Source: Lentisphaerota bacterium (GTDB lineage: Bacteria; Verrucomicrobiota; Lentisphaeria; Victivallales; Victivallaceae). Taken from it: DNA of 64,000 nucleotides. This document shows positions 56,321 through 64,000 of this stretch, piece by piece. Each line of letters opens with the position of its first letter. Within the stretch, counting starts at the first letter, position 1. The notes beneath the pieces were generated by a model. That model searched no databases and had not been told where the DNA came from. It worked only from the letters and a program-made list of their open reading frames with translations. The stretch is from the NCBI GenBank assembly GCA_015061625.1, contig SUWG01000013.1, positions 1-64,000 of the forward strand. The letters are read 5' to 3'. Position numbers and translations under genes: made by a program.

Positions 56321-56734
56321 AACACCCCCGGCAGACTGCGGTCTACCGCCTCGCCCCACCGGAGCAGGTCAGCAACTCGCTTACGCTCGATATTCGCCCG
56401 GTACGGATGGGTACGGAGTTGTACGGAGAAGTACGGAGCAACACAAGCAGAGGTAATACCCCTCCGGAGCAGGTCAGTAGCTCGCTTACGCTCGATATTC
56501 GCCCGGTACGGATGGGTACGGAGTTGTACGGAAAAGTACGGAGCAACACAAGCAGAGGTAATACGGATTGCCGTTAGTGTCCGTAATGTCCGTAATGTCC
56601 GTAATGTCCGTATTGTCCGTATTGTCCGTATCGGGGCGGGGGTACGGGGGCGCAGCCCCTGTAAAGGGCGGTGTCAACCGCCCGACCGATCAAGCCGTTG
56701 CGTTGCAACGGCGCGACACCCCGTTTTTCTTTTG
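56321..56734. repeat. Repeat island C, second part, between two convergent genes
   Basis: Starts with CCCCGGCAGACTGCGGTCTACCG, a variant of the terminator module. Two 105-bp tandem copies follow at 56359-56463 and 56464-56568, each with GAGCAGGTCAG, CGCTTACGCTCGATATTCGC and TACGGA 10-mers. Seven 9-mers of CCGTAATGT or CCGTATTGT lie at 56572-56632. The hairpin GGGCGGT-GTCA-ACCGCCC is at 56666-56683, and the fourth GTCGC-stem-TTGATCG hairpin, inverted, at 56694-56712. No gene is present. Confidence 0.85.
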
Positions 56735-56770
56735 CTTACTTTTCTTTTTCCGTTAAAAAAGAAAAGTAAG
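56735..56770. repeat. Stop-abutting hairpin, copy 3, inside the queC 3' end
   Basis: CTTACTTTTCTTTTT and AAAAGAAAAGTAAG arms; the outer pair is C-G where the other copies have G-C. On the minus strand it encodes the last ten residues and the stop of QueC. Confidence 0.9.
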
Positions 56771-57431
56771 GTGTGGGGTCGGGGACACCGGCGGCTTCGA
56801 AACCGGCGTGCCGGAGACGGCAACTGTCGCATTTACCGCAACTGCGTCCGGTGTCATCGGGGTCGTAACAACTGGTGGTCAGGGAGTAATCCACATTCAA
56901 AGAGATGCCGAGTTTAATGATTTCGGCTTTGGAAAGGTTTTGCAGAGGGGTATGGATGTGCCAGTGCCAGTTTTCATCGACGGCGCAAGTACCGAGGCGT
57001 GCGGTTTCAGCGAAAGAAGAGATGAATGGGGCGCGGCAGTCGGGGTAATTGGAGTAGTCGATGCTATTGACGCCGATAAAGATATCGTGTGCGCCGATAA
57101 CTTCGCCCCATGAAGCGGCGAGCGAAAGGAAAACGAGATTTCTGGCGGGAACATAGGTAACGGGGATGGATTGGGCCACGCCGGATTTGGGAACGGTGAT
57201 CGAATCGTCGGTCAGCGCGGAACCGCCCCACTGGCGCAGATCGAGATTGAATACCCGGTGTTGTTTTGCGCCCATGACGATGGAAAGTTTTTCAGAAGCG
57301 GCAAGTTCATTACGGTGGCGTTGACCGTAATCGAAACTCATGGTATAACATTCAAAACCGTCAGCGGCGGCGACGGCGAGACAGGTAGCGGAATCGAGTC
57401 CTCCGCTCAACAGGACGATAGCTTTTTTCAT
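56736..57431 (-). CDS. queC: 7-cyano-7-deazaguanine synthase
   Basis: QueC makes preQ0 from CDG, ammonia and ATP in queuosine synthesis. The 231-residue protein has the PP-loop SGGLDS (9-14), YGQRHRNE, and the zinc ligands in [21 protein letters not shown]. The family normally ends near DPTPY; here FSFLTEKEK is added by the repeat hairpin at 56735-56770. It lies 3 bp after queE with an AAAGGAG site. Confidence 0.96.
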   Translation of the reverse strand: MKKAIVLLSGGLDSATCLAVAAADGFECYTMSFDYGQRHRNELAASEKLSIVMGAKQHRVFNLDLRQWGGSALTDDSITVPKSGVAQSIPVTYVPARNLVFLSLAASWGEVIGAHDIFIGVNSIDYSNYPDCRAPFISSFAETARLGTCAVDENWHWHIHTPLQNLSKAEIIKLGISLNVDYSLTTSCYDPDDTGRSCGKCDSCRLRHAGFEAAGVPDPTPYFSFLTEKEK

Positions 57432-57434
57432 AGT

Positions 57435-58085
57435 TCAAACTCCTTTACGGTCGCCCCAGATCAATTTATGCATTTGCAGTTGCATACGGATACGGCGGCC
57501 GGAATCGATCACCCATTGGGCGAGATTTTCAAAACTGACTCTGCCCCAGACGGGGGAAAAGATCAGATTTGGGGTCTTATTTTCCAGATCGTATTCACCG
57601 ATCACCCGGATAGCCCAATCGAAGTCATTACGGCTGGAAACGACAAATTTGACTTCGTCATGCGGGGTGAGCAGGGAATAATTTTCAAAAAGGTTGTGTT
57701 CGCTCATGCCGGAATCGGGCAGTTTGCAATCGAGGATCTTGCGGACTTTTTGCGGCACGTTGGCAATCGGAAGTGCGCCATTGGTTTCAAGCAGCACTTC
57801 CAGCCCGGCATCGAGCAGAGATTGAAGCAGAGCGGGCGTTTCGGGGTGGATAAGCGGTTCACCGCCGGTAACTTCGACCAGAGGGATGCGGCTGTCGAGA
57901 GCCATTCGGGTAAGTTCGGCGATGGAAACGTTTTTGCCGCCATTCCAGGCGTAAGTGGTATCGCAGTAGTTGCAGCGCAAATTACATCCGGCGAGCCGGA
58001 TAAAGAAGCATCGTTTACCGGCGTGAGTGGATTCACCCTGAATACTGGCAAAGGATTCGATCAGCGGCAGCATGGTGGAAATCAT
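57435..58085 (-). CDS. queE: 7-carboxy-7-deazaguanine synthase
   Basis: This radical-SAM enzyme turns CPH4 into CDG. The 216-residue protein has the family's CxxxCxxC as CNLRCNYC, the substrate segment FASIQGESTHAG before it, and VEVTGGEPLIHPE. It overlaps the queD stop as ATGA and precedes queC. Confidence 0.96.
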   Translation of the reverse strand: MISTMLPLIESFASIQGESTHAGKRCFFIRLAGCNLRCNYCDTTYAWNGGKNVSIAELTRMALDSRIPLVEVTGGEPLIHPETPALLQSLLDAGLEVLLETNGALPIANVPQKVRKILDCKLPDSGMSEHNLFENYSLLTPHDEVKFVVSSRNDFDWAIRVIGEYDLENKTPNLIFSPVWGRVSFENLAQWVIDSGRRIRMQLQMHKLIWGDRKGV

Positions 58086-58450
58086 TCGCTGTAAGTCAGG
58101 CGTGAAGAAGCGGATTCCCCGATGCGCACGCGGGCGACTTTAACATTGCCGTCATTGAGTAATTCGCTCATTTTGCGGTAGATGGTGCGGGCAAGGACTT
58201 CGCTGGTGGGGTTGATTTCCTGAAAATCGGGCAACTCGGATAAGTTACGGTGGTCATAGGGAGTGATGACCTGATCCAGAGCGGCTTTAAGTTTTTTGAA
58301 ATCCAGAGCGATACCGACTTCATTGAGGGTATCGGCGATAACAGTCACAGTTACTTCGTAATTGTGTCCGTGCAAATTACGGCAATCGCCATCATAGCCT
58401 TTGAGCTGATGAGCGGCGGAAAAACTCCGGTCGATCTCGATTTCAAACAT
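58082..58450 (-). CDS. queD: 6-carboxytetrahydropterin synthase
   Basis: QueD makes CPH4 from 7,8-dihydroneopterin triphosphate, the first dedicated step. The 122-residue T-fold protein has the zinc His residues in FSAAHQL and NLHGHNYEVTV, and the family Glu near the C terminus. GGGAG precedes the ATG. It heads queD-queE-queC. The queF or tgt genes that complete queuosine are not in the window. Confidence 0.96.
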   Translation of the reverse strand: MFEIEIDRSFSAAHQLKGYDGDCRNLHGHNYEVTVTVIADTLNEVGIALDFKKLKAALDQVITPYDHRNLSELPDFQEINPTSEVLARTIYRKMSELLNDGNVKVARVRIGESASSRLTYSE

Positions 58451-58478
58451 GGTTGGAACTCCCTGTATTTAAAGATTT

Positions 58479-58510
58479 CATCCGCCGGAAAAGCATTTTT
58501 CCGGCGGATG
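58479..58510 (-). terminator. Hairpin between serC and queD
   Basis: CATCCGCCGGAAAA pairs perfectly with TTTTCCGGCGGATG around a 4-nt loop, 12 bp after the serC stop. The T tail is weak (AAATCTTTAAA), so termination may be partial and queDEC may receive readthrough. Confidence 0.65.
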
Positions 58511-58522
58511 ATGTCAGTTACT

Positions 58523-59605
58523 TCAGCGGTTGGCACACTCGAACTTCTTCATGAAGTCGATCAGAGCCTGCACGCCCTCGACGGGCATGGCGTTGTAGAT
58601 GCTGGCGCGGCATCCGCCGACCAGACGGTGACCTTTGAGCTGGGTCAGGCCGCAAGCGGTGGCTTCGGAAACGAATTTCGCATCCAATTCATCGCTGGGG
58701 GTGCGGAAGACGACGTTCATTCTGGAGCGGTCGGCTTTGGCGACCGGGCTGGCGTAGAAAGTGCTTTCATCGAGGAAGTCGTAAAGCATTTTGGCCTTGG
58801 CGTTGTTGTGCTGTTCCATAGCGGCGATACCGCCATTTTCCTTGAGCCAATCGGTGATCAGCGCGAGGATGTAGATGGCGAAAGTCGGCGGGGTATTGAA
58901 CATACTGCCTTCGTTGATGTAGGTGGAGTAGCGGAGCATGGTCGGCACCTTGCTCTCATCGGTGCGTTCAGCGAGGTCTTTGCGGATGATGACCAGAGCG
59001 ACACCGGCCGGACCGATATTTTTCTGGGCACCGGCATAGATCATGCCGAATTTATTGATGTCGAACATACGGGACATGATATCGCTGGACATATCCGCGA
59101 TCAGCGGCACACCGGCCGGAGCGGTGGGCAGATTGATGTACTGCGTACCGGCGATGGTGTTGTTGCTGGTGATGTGCATATAAGCTGCGCCCGGAGTCAT
59201 TTTCCACTCGGCGGCGGCGGGGATGTGATCATATTTGTCATCACGGGAAGAAGCGACGATATTGACATTGCCGAACATTTTGGCTTCTTTGGCAGCTTTG
59301 TTGCTCCAGACACCGGTATCAACATAGTCAGCAGTGCCGCCATTGAGCAGATTCATGGCGAGCATGGCGAACTGCATACTGGCACCGCCCTGAATGAAGC
59401 AGACGGCATAATCATCGGAAACGTTGAGCAATTCACGGACATTGGCTTCAGCGCGATCGATCACCGGCTGGAAAAATTTGCCGCGGTGAGAGAGTTCCAA
59501 AATACCGCTACCACTGCCCTGAAAATCGATAAATTCGGCTTGAGCTTTACGCATGACGGCTTCCGGAAGCATAGCCGGACCGGCGGAGAAGTTGTAAATT
59601 TTCAT
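58523..59605 (-). CDS. serC: Phosphoserine aminotransferase
   Basis: SerC makes 3-phosphoserine for serine (and pyridoxal) synthesis. The 360-residue class V aminotransferase opens with NFSAGPAMLP, has the PLP Lys in YAGAQKNIGPAG, and ends in RASIYNAMPVEGVQALIDFM. ATG 59605 is chosen because the family starts at this point and GAGGA lies upstream. serA and serB are not in the window. Confidence 0.97.
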   Translation of the reverse strand: MKIYNFSAGPAMLPEAVMRKAQAEFIDFQGSGSGILELSHRGKFFQPVIDRAEANVRELLNVSDDYAVCFIQGGASMQFAMLAMNLLNGGTADYVDTGVWSNKAAKEAKMFGNVNIVASSRDDKYDHIPAAAEWKMTPGAAYMHITSNNTIAGTQYINLPTAPAGVPLIADMSSDIMSRMFDINKFGMIYAGAQKNIGPAGVALVIIRKDLAERTDESKVPTMLRYSTYINEGSMFNTPPTFAIYILALITDWLKENGGIAAMEQHNNAKAKMLYDFLDESTFYASPVAKADRSRMNVVFRTPSDELDAKFVSEATACGLTQLKGHRLVGGCRASIYNAMPVEGVQALIDFMKKFECANR

Positions 59606-59684
59606 CCCTGATTTCCTCGTGACTTTAACCTGTTGAACCGGAAACCATATCCGGAACATTGGTTATGGTGTTTTGTATTTTATT

Positions 59685-59712
59685 AATATACACCGAAAAT
59701 CGTAATTTACAA
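59685..59712 (-). promoter_or_regulatory. Promoter of serC
   Basis: On the minus strand TTGTAA, 16 bp, TATATT, 80 nt upstream of serC. The rest of 59713-59880 holds nothing that I recognise. Confidence 0.6.
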
Positions 59713-59880
59713 GAAAATCTCCATGCTTTTTTTCAACATATACCCCCGATGACAAAGCATTTCGGGTAACTGGCATTACTGGATAAAAGAGTTTTTTACC
59801 GATACAATTCCGGCTCATGCCCGAATCAATACCATAAAAAATGGAAAGTAAAATAACCTGTTCTTCTTTCCGGATATGAC

Positions 59881-61698
59881 TCATACCGGTTTTTTCAAAA
59901 TGAAGTAGAGCGGATGGCCCGACCAGACATGGCAATCGGAACGGGTCTCACTGCCGAAGTTTTCCGGAGTGGTATCCAATCCCTGATCTTCAAATTCCAG
60001 AAACTTCTGCACCCGGCGGTCGAAAAGAGTTTTCTGCTTATGCTTGAACATCGCCTGCAAATAATAAAAGGAAAAGTAGGCACTGCTTTTTTCAATAAAA
60101 TAGAAGTTTTGCATGACATCCACGATCCGGCGGGCTTTTTCCGGCGGCAAAGTGTCGCACAGCAATGCCAGTACCTGCGTGTGTTCATTGAAATCGTAAT
60201 GCGTATTCCAATCGGTGAAAAGTCCGACTTTGTCATCCCAATTTTCCCGGCAGAGTTTTTCACTGATTTTCCGGGCTTGATCAAGATAGTGCGCCGCAGA
60301 ATCGGTATTGCCGCAGAAATTTTCCAGAAAACTCTGATTTTCCAACGCCTGACACCAAAGCCAATTTATAGCGCAACCGCCATTCGGCACGCCGTTATTC
60401 CAGGTCGGCACCCAATCGAGAAACAGCCAGCCGTTTTCCGGCGGGAAAGCCTCCATGATCCGTCTTGCGGCCGGGAGCAACTCTTTGACCAGAGCAATAT
60501 TGCCGCTGACTTCAGCATAATCCCGGAGCATCAACACCCAGATCAGGGCAAATGACGGGATCATCTGTTCATGTTTTGCCGGAGTATGTGAATAGATCAT
60601 GCCGTTGCTCTGCAAACTCATGGCAAAAAACTTCAATGCCTTTTCCACCAAACGTTTATCATCTGTCAACACATAGGTAAGCAAAGCCGTTATACGGGAA
60701 TCTCCGACATACATGAGTTGTTCAAAAAACGGACAATCCATAAATGTTTCCCAAGTACAGCACTCGATCGTCCGCAGAACCATCCGGGCGAAACGATCGA
60801 GTTTTTCCGAACCTGTCGGCGGCAATTCTTTGAATTTCCACGGATACCCGGTGCGGTAAAACTCCATTTTGCTGATTTTGACATCTCCGGTAACGGCGAT
60901 CTCCAGATATCTGCCGGCCCGGAAATGGAAATCCTGCCAATCCAGACAGCCATCGACTTCAAAAACATCCCGGTTGCCGACAAAAAATTTACCGTCACGA
61001 TTGCCTTTGTCGCCGACGAAAACAAACGGGTTGTATTCTTCATTGACATAAGGCGTTTCCGACCAGCGCATCTGCACTTCCCCGTGTCCCTCAAACCGGT
61101 AACTGCCATACGCACACATATAGTGATCAAAAGTCACCAGACCGGAATCATAATGCCACGCATCACATTTTTCAAACCGCATTTCCGGCAGCATCCGGTC
61201 ATGCAGGATCCGGTCATCGGCAAAAAATTCCACCTTTTGCCACGGGGCATCGCCGCCGCCGTCAAGCACGCCGGTAAACTCTTTTCCGACATGGACTCTG
61301 GGATAAACTCCCCAATCCGGGAACGGTTCGGAAAAAGTGATGTTTTCCATGACTTTGCACTGCCAGTCATTGAATAATCCGGCGGAATCCTGCCAATAAA
61401 AGCCGTGCCTGACCGACTCTTGTGCATAAGCAGTCAACTTGATACCGAAGGCAAACACTTCCGCCGTCAACCGGTGTTTACCGGCGGCAAGATGCAATTT
61501 GCCGGAAATTTTGAACCAATATTGCGCACTGCCTCTTTCCGGACCGCGACTGATACATTCGCCATCCAGGTATATCCGGCAGAATTCATCCGCCGAAGCA
61601 TCGTAACTTATTTCACAAGGACGATCGATCACGATTTCACTGCGGAAAAGGGCAATTCCGCATTCCGGCTGTCCTGCCGGTAAATTCATCCACAACAT
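59881..61698 (-). CDS. GH78-type α-L-rhamnosidase-like protein
   Basis: The 605-residue protein has an N-terminal β-sandwich and an (α/α)6 domain. Its block FMDCPFFEQLMYVGDSRI carries the GH78 general-acid Glu, and SDCHVWSGHPLYFIL closes the active site. Typical GH78 proteins are 700-1000 residues, so some accessory domains are missing. No signal peptide. It follows the pseudopilin gene by 17 bp in the same direction. Substrate inferred only from family. Confidence 0.85.
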   Translation of the reverse strand: MLWMNLPAGQPECGIALFRSEIVIDRPCEISYDASADEFCRIYLDGECISRGPERGSAQYWFKISGKLHLAAGKHRLTAEVFAFGIKLTAYAQESVRHGFYWQDSAGLFNDWQCKVMENITFSEPFPDWGVYPRVHVGKEFTGVLDGGGDAPWQKVEFFADDRILHDRMLPEMRFEKCDAWHYDSGLVTFDHYMCAYGSYRFEGHGEVQMRWSETPYVNEEYNPFVFVGDKGNRDGKFFVGNRDVFEVDGCLDWQDFHFRAGRYLEIAVTGDVKISKMEFYRTGYPWKFKELPPTGSEKLDRFARMVLRTIECCTWETFMDCPFFEQLMYVGDSRITALLTYVLTDDKRLVEKALKFFAMSLQSNGMIYSHTPAKHEQMIPSFALIWVLMLRDYAEVSGNIALVKELLPAARRIMEAFPPENGWLFLDWVPTWNNGVPNGGCAINWLWCQALENQSFLENFCGNTDSAAHYLDQARKISEKLCRENWDDKVGLFTDWNTHYDFNEHTQVLALLCDTLPPEKARRIVDVMQNFYFIEKSSAYFSFYYLQAMFKHKQKTLFDRRVQKFLEFEDQGLDTTPENFGSETRSDCHVWSGHPLYFILKKPV

Positions 61699-61715
61699 TT
61701 TTCAGAACTCAATTC

Positions 61716-62726
61716 TTATTTCAACACATAGTTGCTATCGACATCACTTGACGTGGTGACAGTTTCAACGTGACCGTCTTTGATAATAACGTTACTGCTT
61801 CCGGAATGCCGCTGAAAATTGACACCGGCAGCATTGTGACTGGCAAAGTTATTGTTTAAATTTACTCTCCAATTTCCTTTGGTCAAAGCTGTGGAAGTCG
61901 GCACCAACAGGGTGAACTTATTGCCGCTGGAATATTCACTGGCGTAATAGCATTCTGCCATAACGACCGAACCATCAAAAATATCATTGTATTTTTTGGT
62001 ATGCGGATAAGCTGCGTTGGATGCATTGGCAACACCCCATCCGCCGCCGCGTTTACCATTTTCAACATCACCCGGTTCACAAACTGTCGGGCGGTAAGTG
62101 GTCGCCAAAACGATCGGATTGGTCGTTGACACTTCTTCCATGGTGGCTTTGATATTCAGACCCTGCGCCGGGCAGACGAAAATCGGGTTGGTTGCCGCCC
62201 GGTATGCGTGGGTGTAATCTTTACTGGCACGGTCGGCATCACTGACATTGGGTATATCGCTGGTCATACCCATTACTTCACTCATCAAAGTACTCCAAAT
62301 CCAGCGGTTGTGAGGCAGCGGCATATAGTCATCATTGGCATCAGCATACATGGCAAAGGCAGTGGCATTCTGCTTGAGGTTGTTGATGCAACTTGCCCTT
62401 ACGCCCGACTGCCGGGCGGAATTCAATGCCGGAAGCAGTATCGCCGCCAGAATGGCGATGATCGCAATTACCACCAGCAATTCGATCAGGGTGAATGCGC
62501 TCTTGGGAAGAGGGGAAAAACTTCTTTTCACGGGAAAAGAGGTTTTTCCCCTCTCCCCAAACCCCACTCCTCTTTTCAAGAAAAGCGGTATTCTTTGTTT
62601 AGTTTCAATCGCACTTTTTTGTGTCAAAAAATGCAATGATGAGATAACTGTGCTTACCAGCAACTCGATCAGGGTGAAGCCGTACGGCTTCTGATTCACT
62701 GAATCAGAATGTCTTTTCTTTGTCAT
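61716..62726 (-). CDS. Pseudopilin-like protein with two N-methylation motifs and H-X9-DG tail
   Basis: The 336-residue protein has a type IV pilin-type motif twice: [13 protein letters not shown] (16-28) and [20 protein letters not shown] (78-97). A 50-residue segment rich in Lys, Phe and Pro lies between. Only the second has a full hydrophobic helix. The rest is the globular domain common in Lentisphaerae and Planctomycetes, ending with the H-X9-DG motif in [15 protein letters not shown] 62726 has a strong GGAGGT site. It is the first gene of an operon with the GH78 gene. Confidence 0.85.
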   Translation of the reverse strand: MTKKRHSDSVNQKPYGFTLIELLVSTVISSLHFLTQKSAIETKQRIPLFLKRGVGFGERGKTSFPVKRSFSPLPKSAFTLIELLVVIAIIAILAAILLPALNSARQSGVRASCINNLKQNATAFAMYADANDDYMPLPHNRWIWSTLMSEVMGMTSDIPNVSDADRASKDYTHAYRAATNPIFVCPAQGLNIKATMEEVSTTNPIVLATTYRPTVCEPGDVENGKRGGGWGVANASNAAYPHTKKYNDIFDGSVVMAECYYASEYSSGNKFTLLVPTSTALTKGNWRVNLNNNFASHNAAGVNFQRHSGSSNVIIKDGHVETVTTSSDVDSNYVLK

Positions 62727-62817
62727 AATTTTACCTCCATTTCTGGTTGGTTGAAGCTCTCTATACTATAATATATTGTTGTGCCGGTTCATCCGGCAGA
62801 TTTTTTTAATCAGCCCG

Positions 62818-63093
62818 TTTTACTCGCCGCTTATGGCGGCGACCAACGTTCCGCCGTTGGATCACGTCCGGGTAGCACCCGGTGGCAGATTTTTTTGTTT
62901 TTTTAATAATCAGCCCGTTTTACTGCCTTACGCTCAAGTGTCACGCTATCGCGTGACTTCGCTTCCGGCAGGTGGTGTCGGCTTGCGCCGACCTTATGCG
63001 CTTACGCTTATTTTTCGCCGCTTATGGCGGCGACCAACGTTCCGCCGTTGGATCACGTCTCCGTACTACGGAGAGCGAAATTTTTTAATTTTT
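62818..63093. repeat. String of short hairpins with a 44-bp direct repeat
   Basis: No gene is seen. The segment CGCCGCTTATGGCGGCGACC through GATCACGT occurs at about 62828-62870 and 63016-63058. Around it lie short perfect hairpins: CCAACG/CCGTTGG, CCGGGT-AGC-ACCCGG, GTCACG/CGTGAC, GTCGGC-TTGC-GCCGAC and CTCCGT-ACT-ACGGAG. Poly-T tracts separate blocks. It resembles the strings at 3995-4283. The last block is followed by the stop of the flavoprotein gene. Confidence 0.8.
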
Positions 63094-64000
63094 TTATTTT
63101 TCGCGCCCGTCAGCAATATGCAATATCGCCCCGTTGCCCAGTAACTCTCTCTGCAAATCTTTCACCGGCAGTACCGACGGATCAATGTTCCTGTCACTGC
63201 ACATCGCCGCCGCCACTCCGGCGGCTTCGCCGGTCATTGCCGCCGCCGGTATCACCCGGAAAATTTCCCACGCTTCCCCGGTACTGCTGATACATCTGCC
63301 TGCTGCCAGTGCGCCGCGGATATTCCGGGGAACCAATGCACCGTAAGGGGTTTCCCACGATTCCGCCAGTTTCCGCCAGTCGGCGGCCACTCCGACAGAA
63401 TCTGCCCGGCAGATCCCCGCTTCGCCGCTGTCGATCAAACTCATCCCGTCGATCCGGGCGATCTTGCGCAATTGCGGCATCGCCGGTAAATGCACCGGAT
63501 AGCACCTCTTGCGGTCACTTACCTGATCGTAAAATTTCCGGATACCCTGATACTGTCTGCGGATGAATTCCTGCATTTCCGCTACCGTAAGCACCTCTCC
63601 CATGAATCTGTCTTCCGAAAGCTCCGGAGCATTCATGTAAAGGTCTTTGGTAAAGTAAAATGTCCGGATCTTTTCCCGCATCTCATTCTGTTCGACCACC
63701 CACGGCGTAACATAGTTGCCGTCACCGAAGACCTTTTCCCCCGCCATGCGGAGCATGAATGCTCCGCCAGAAGCATCTATGAAACAATCCGCTTCAATAT
63801 TCCAATGATCCGCTCCGCAGAAAAGTTCCGCTTCACAAATGCGATTGTCCTTGTCGCACTTCACCCCGGTCACGGTCGTTTCCAGATACACTTCCACCCC
63901 GGCATCACGCAAAAGCCTTTCCAGTGTGAGCGTATACCCCGCCGGAGAAAAACAGCAGCAGTAACGCTCCGGATCATTACCGTTATCCCCTCCTGCGACC
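63094..64000 (-). CDS. FAD-dependent oxidoreductase, C-terminal part (runs off the window)
   Basis: The frame stays open to the right edge, so the N terminus with the FAD-binding GxGxxG lies outside. The visible 300 residues show GVEVYLETTVTGV, FIDASGG, a segment ending in RCISSTGEAWEIFRVIPAAAMTGEAAGVAAAM that binds the FAD tail, and a short C-terminal helix. This layout is the FAD-dependent oxidoreductase family (PF12831-like) common near sugar genes in these bacteria. Substrate unknown. Confidence 0.82.
   Translation of the reverse strand, partial: VAGGDNGNDPERYCCCFSPAGYTLTLERLLRDAGVEVYLETTVTGVKCDKDNRICEAELFCGADHWNIEADCFIDASGGAFMLRMAGEKVFGDGNYVTPWVVEQNEMREKIRTFYFTKDLYMNAPELSEDRFMGEVLTVAEMQEFIRRQYQGIRKFYDQVSDRKRCYPVHLPAMPQLRKIARIDGMSLIDSGEAGICRADSVGVAADWRKLAESWETPYGALVPRNIRGALAAGRCISSTGEAWEIFRVIPAAAMTGEAAGVAAAMCSDRNIDPSVLPVKDLQRELLGNGAILHIADGREK

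Noticed and set aside
56572-56632. CRISPR-like regular repeats
   Set aside because: The units are 9-10 bp in direct contact without spacers, so this is a microsatellite; no cas genes nearby.
59663-59935. A 90-codon frame between serC and the GH78 gene
   Set aside because: It overlaps the certain GH78 3' end and the serC promoter, and has no recognisable domain.
61716-62726. Two separate pseudopilin genes or a frameshifted pseudogene
   Set aside because: The frame is intact from a strong ribosome site to the H-X9-DG tail, and there is no start signal before the second motif, so one gene is the simplest reading.

Overview
The window looks like the chromosome of a Gram-negative anaerobe of the Lentisphaerae/Victivallales type. 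This is inferred from content: lipid A genes (lpxA, lpxB), many lipoproteins, a pseudopilin with an H-X9-DG tail next to a GH78 glycosidase, oxygen-independent energy genes and large glycosidases. No rRNA is present to prove the placement. House-keeping promoters share one form, TTGAAA or TTGACT, 17 bp, TATATT.

Layout. 1-3917: tRNA-Arg, rpsI-rplM, a redoxin-TPR protein and mnmE. 3918-5245: repeat island. 5246-9099: reverse operon of lipoprotein, PIN-PhoH, phosphodiester glycosidase and ankyrin protein. 9203-11836: trmH-nadK-MATE. 11961-16544: lpxA-gpmI, acpP, fabF. 16574-20837: LysM lipoprotein, phoH, pgpH-like, ybeY. 20895-24791: BamE-like lipoprotein, second redoxin-TPR protein, pnp. 24792-25915: repeat island. 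25916-28540: zinc ribbon, hpt, LOG, purT. 28680-31606: lpxB, pepF. 31614-33362: CapA-like gene and a 58-codon gene with its own strong promoter and terminator. 33800-39536: nhaC, a MacAB-like exporter, a GDPD enzyme. 39680-46805: a six-gene hydrogenase-like membrane complex without Ni-Fe ligands. 46822-53393: NSS transporter, Gfo/Idh oxidoreductase, 1023-residue glycosidase, zinc-ribbon membrane protein. 53594-55309: NifU-like protein and GGGtGRT protein. 55655-59605: HAD phosphatase, queD-queE-queC, serC. 59881-64000: pseudopilin plus GH78 operon and a truncated flavoprotein.

The most unusual feature is a family of modular non-coding repeats filling the islands at 3918-5245, 24792-25915, 55310-55650, 56321-56770 and the two MITE-like elements at 14466-14693 and 33502-33774. 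Several modules keep their flanks and loops but change both arms of a stem in a complementary way from copy to copy, which points to selection on a folded RNA or single-stranded DNA. One hairpin module sits directly on stop codons and in queC supplies the last ten codons. The MITE-like elements carry an internal sigma-70 promoter facing the downstream gene. Two other candidates are the hydrogenase-related complex lacking Ni-Fe ligands and the NifU-like/GGGtGRT gene pair.
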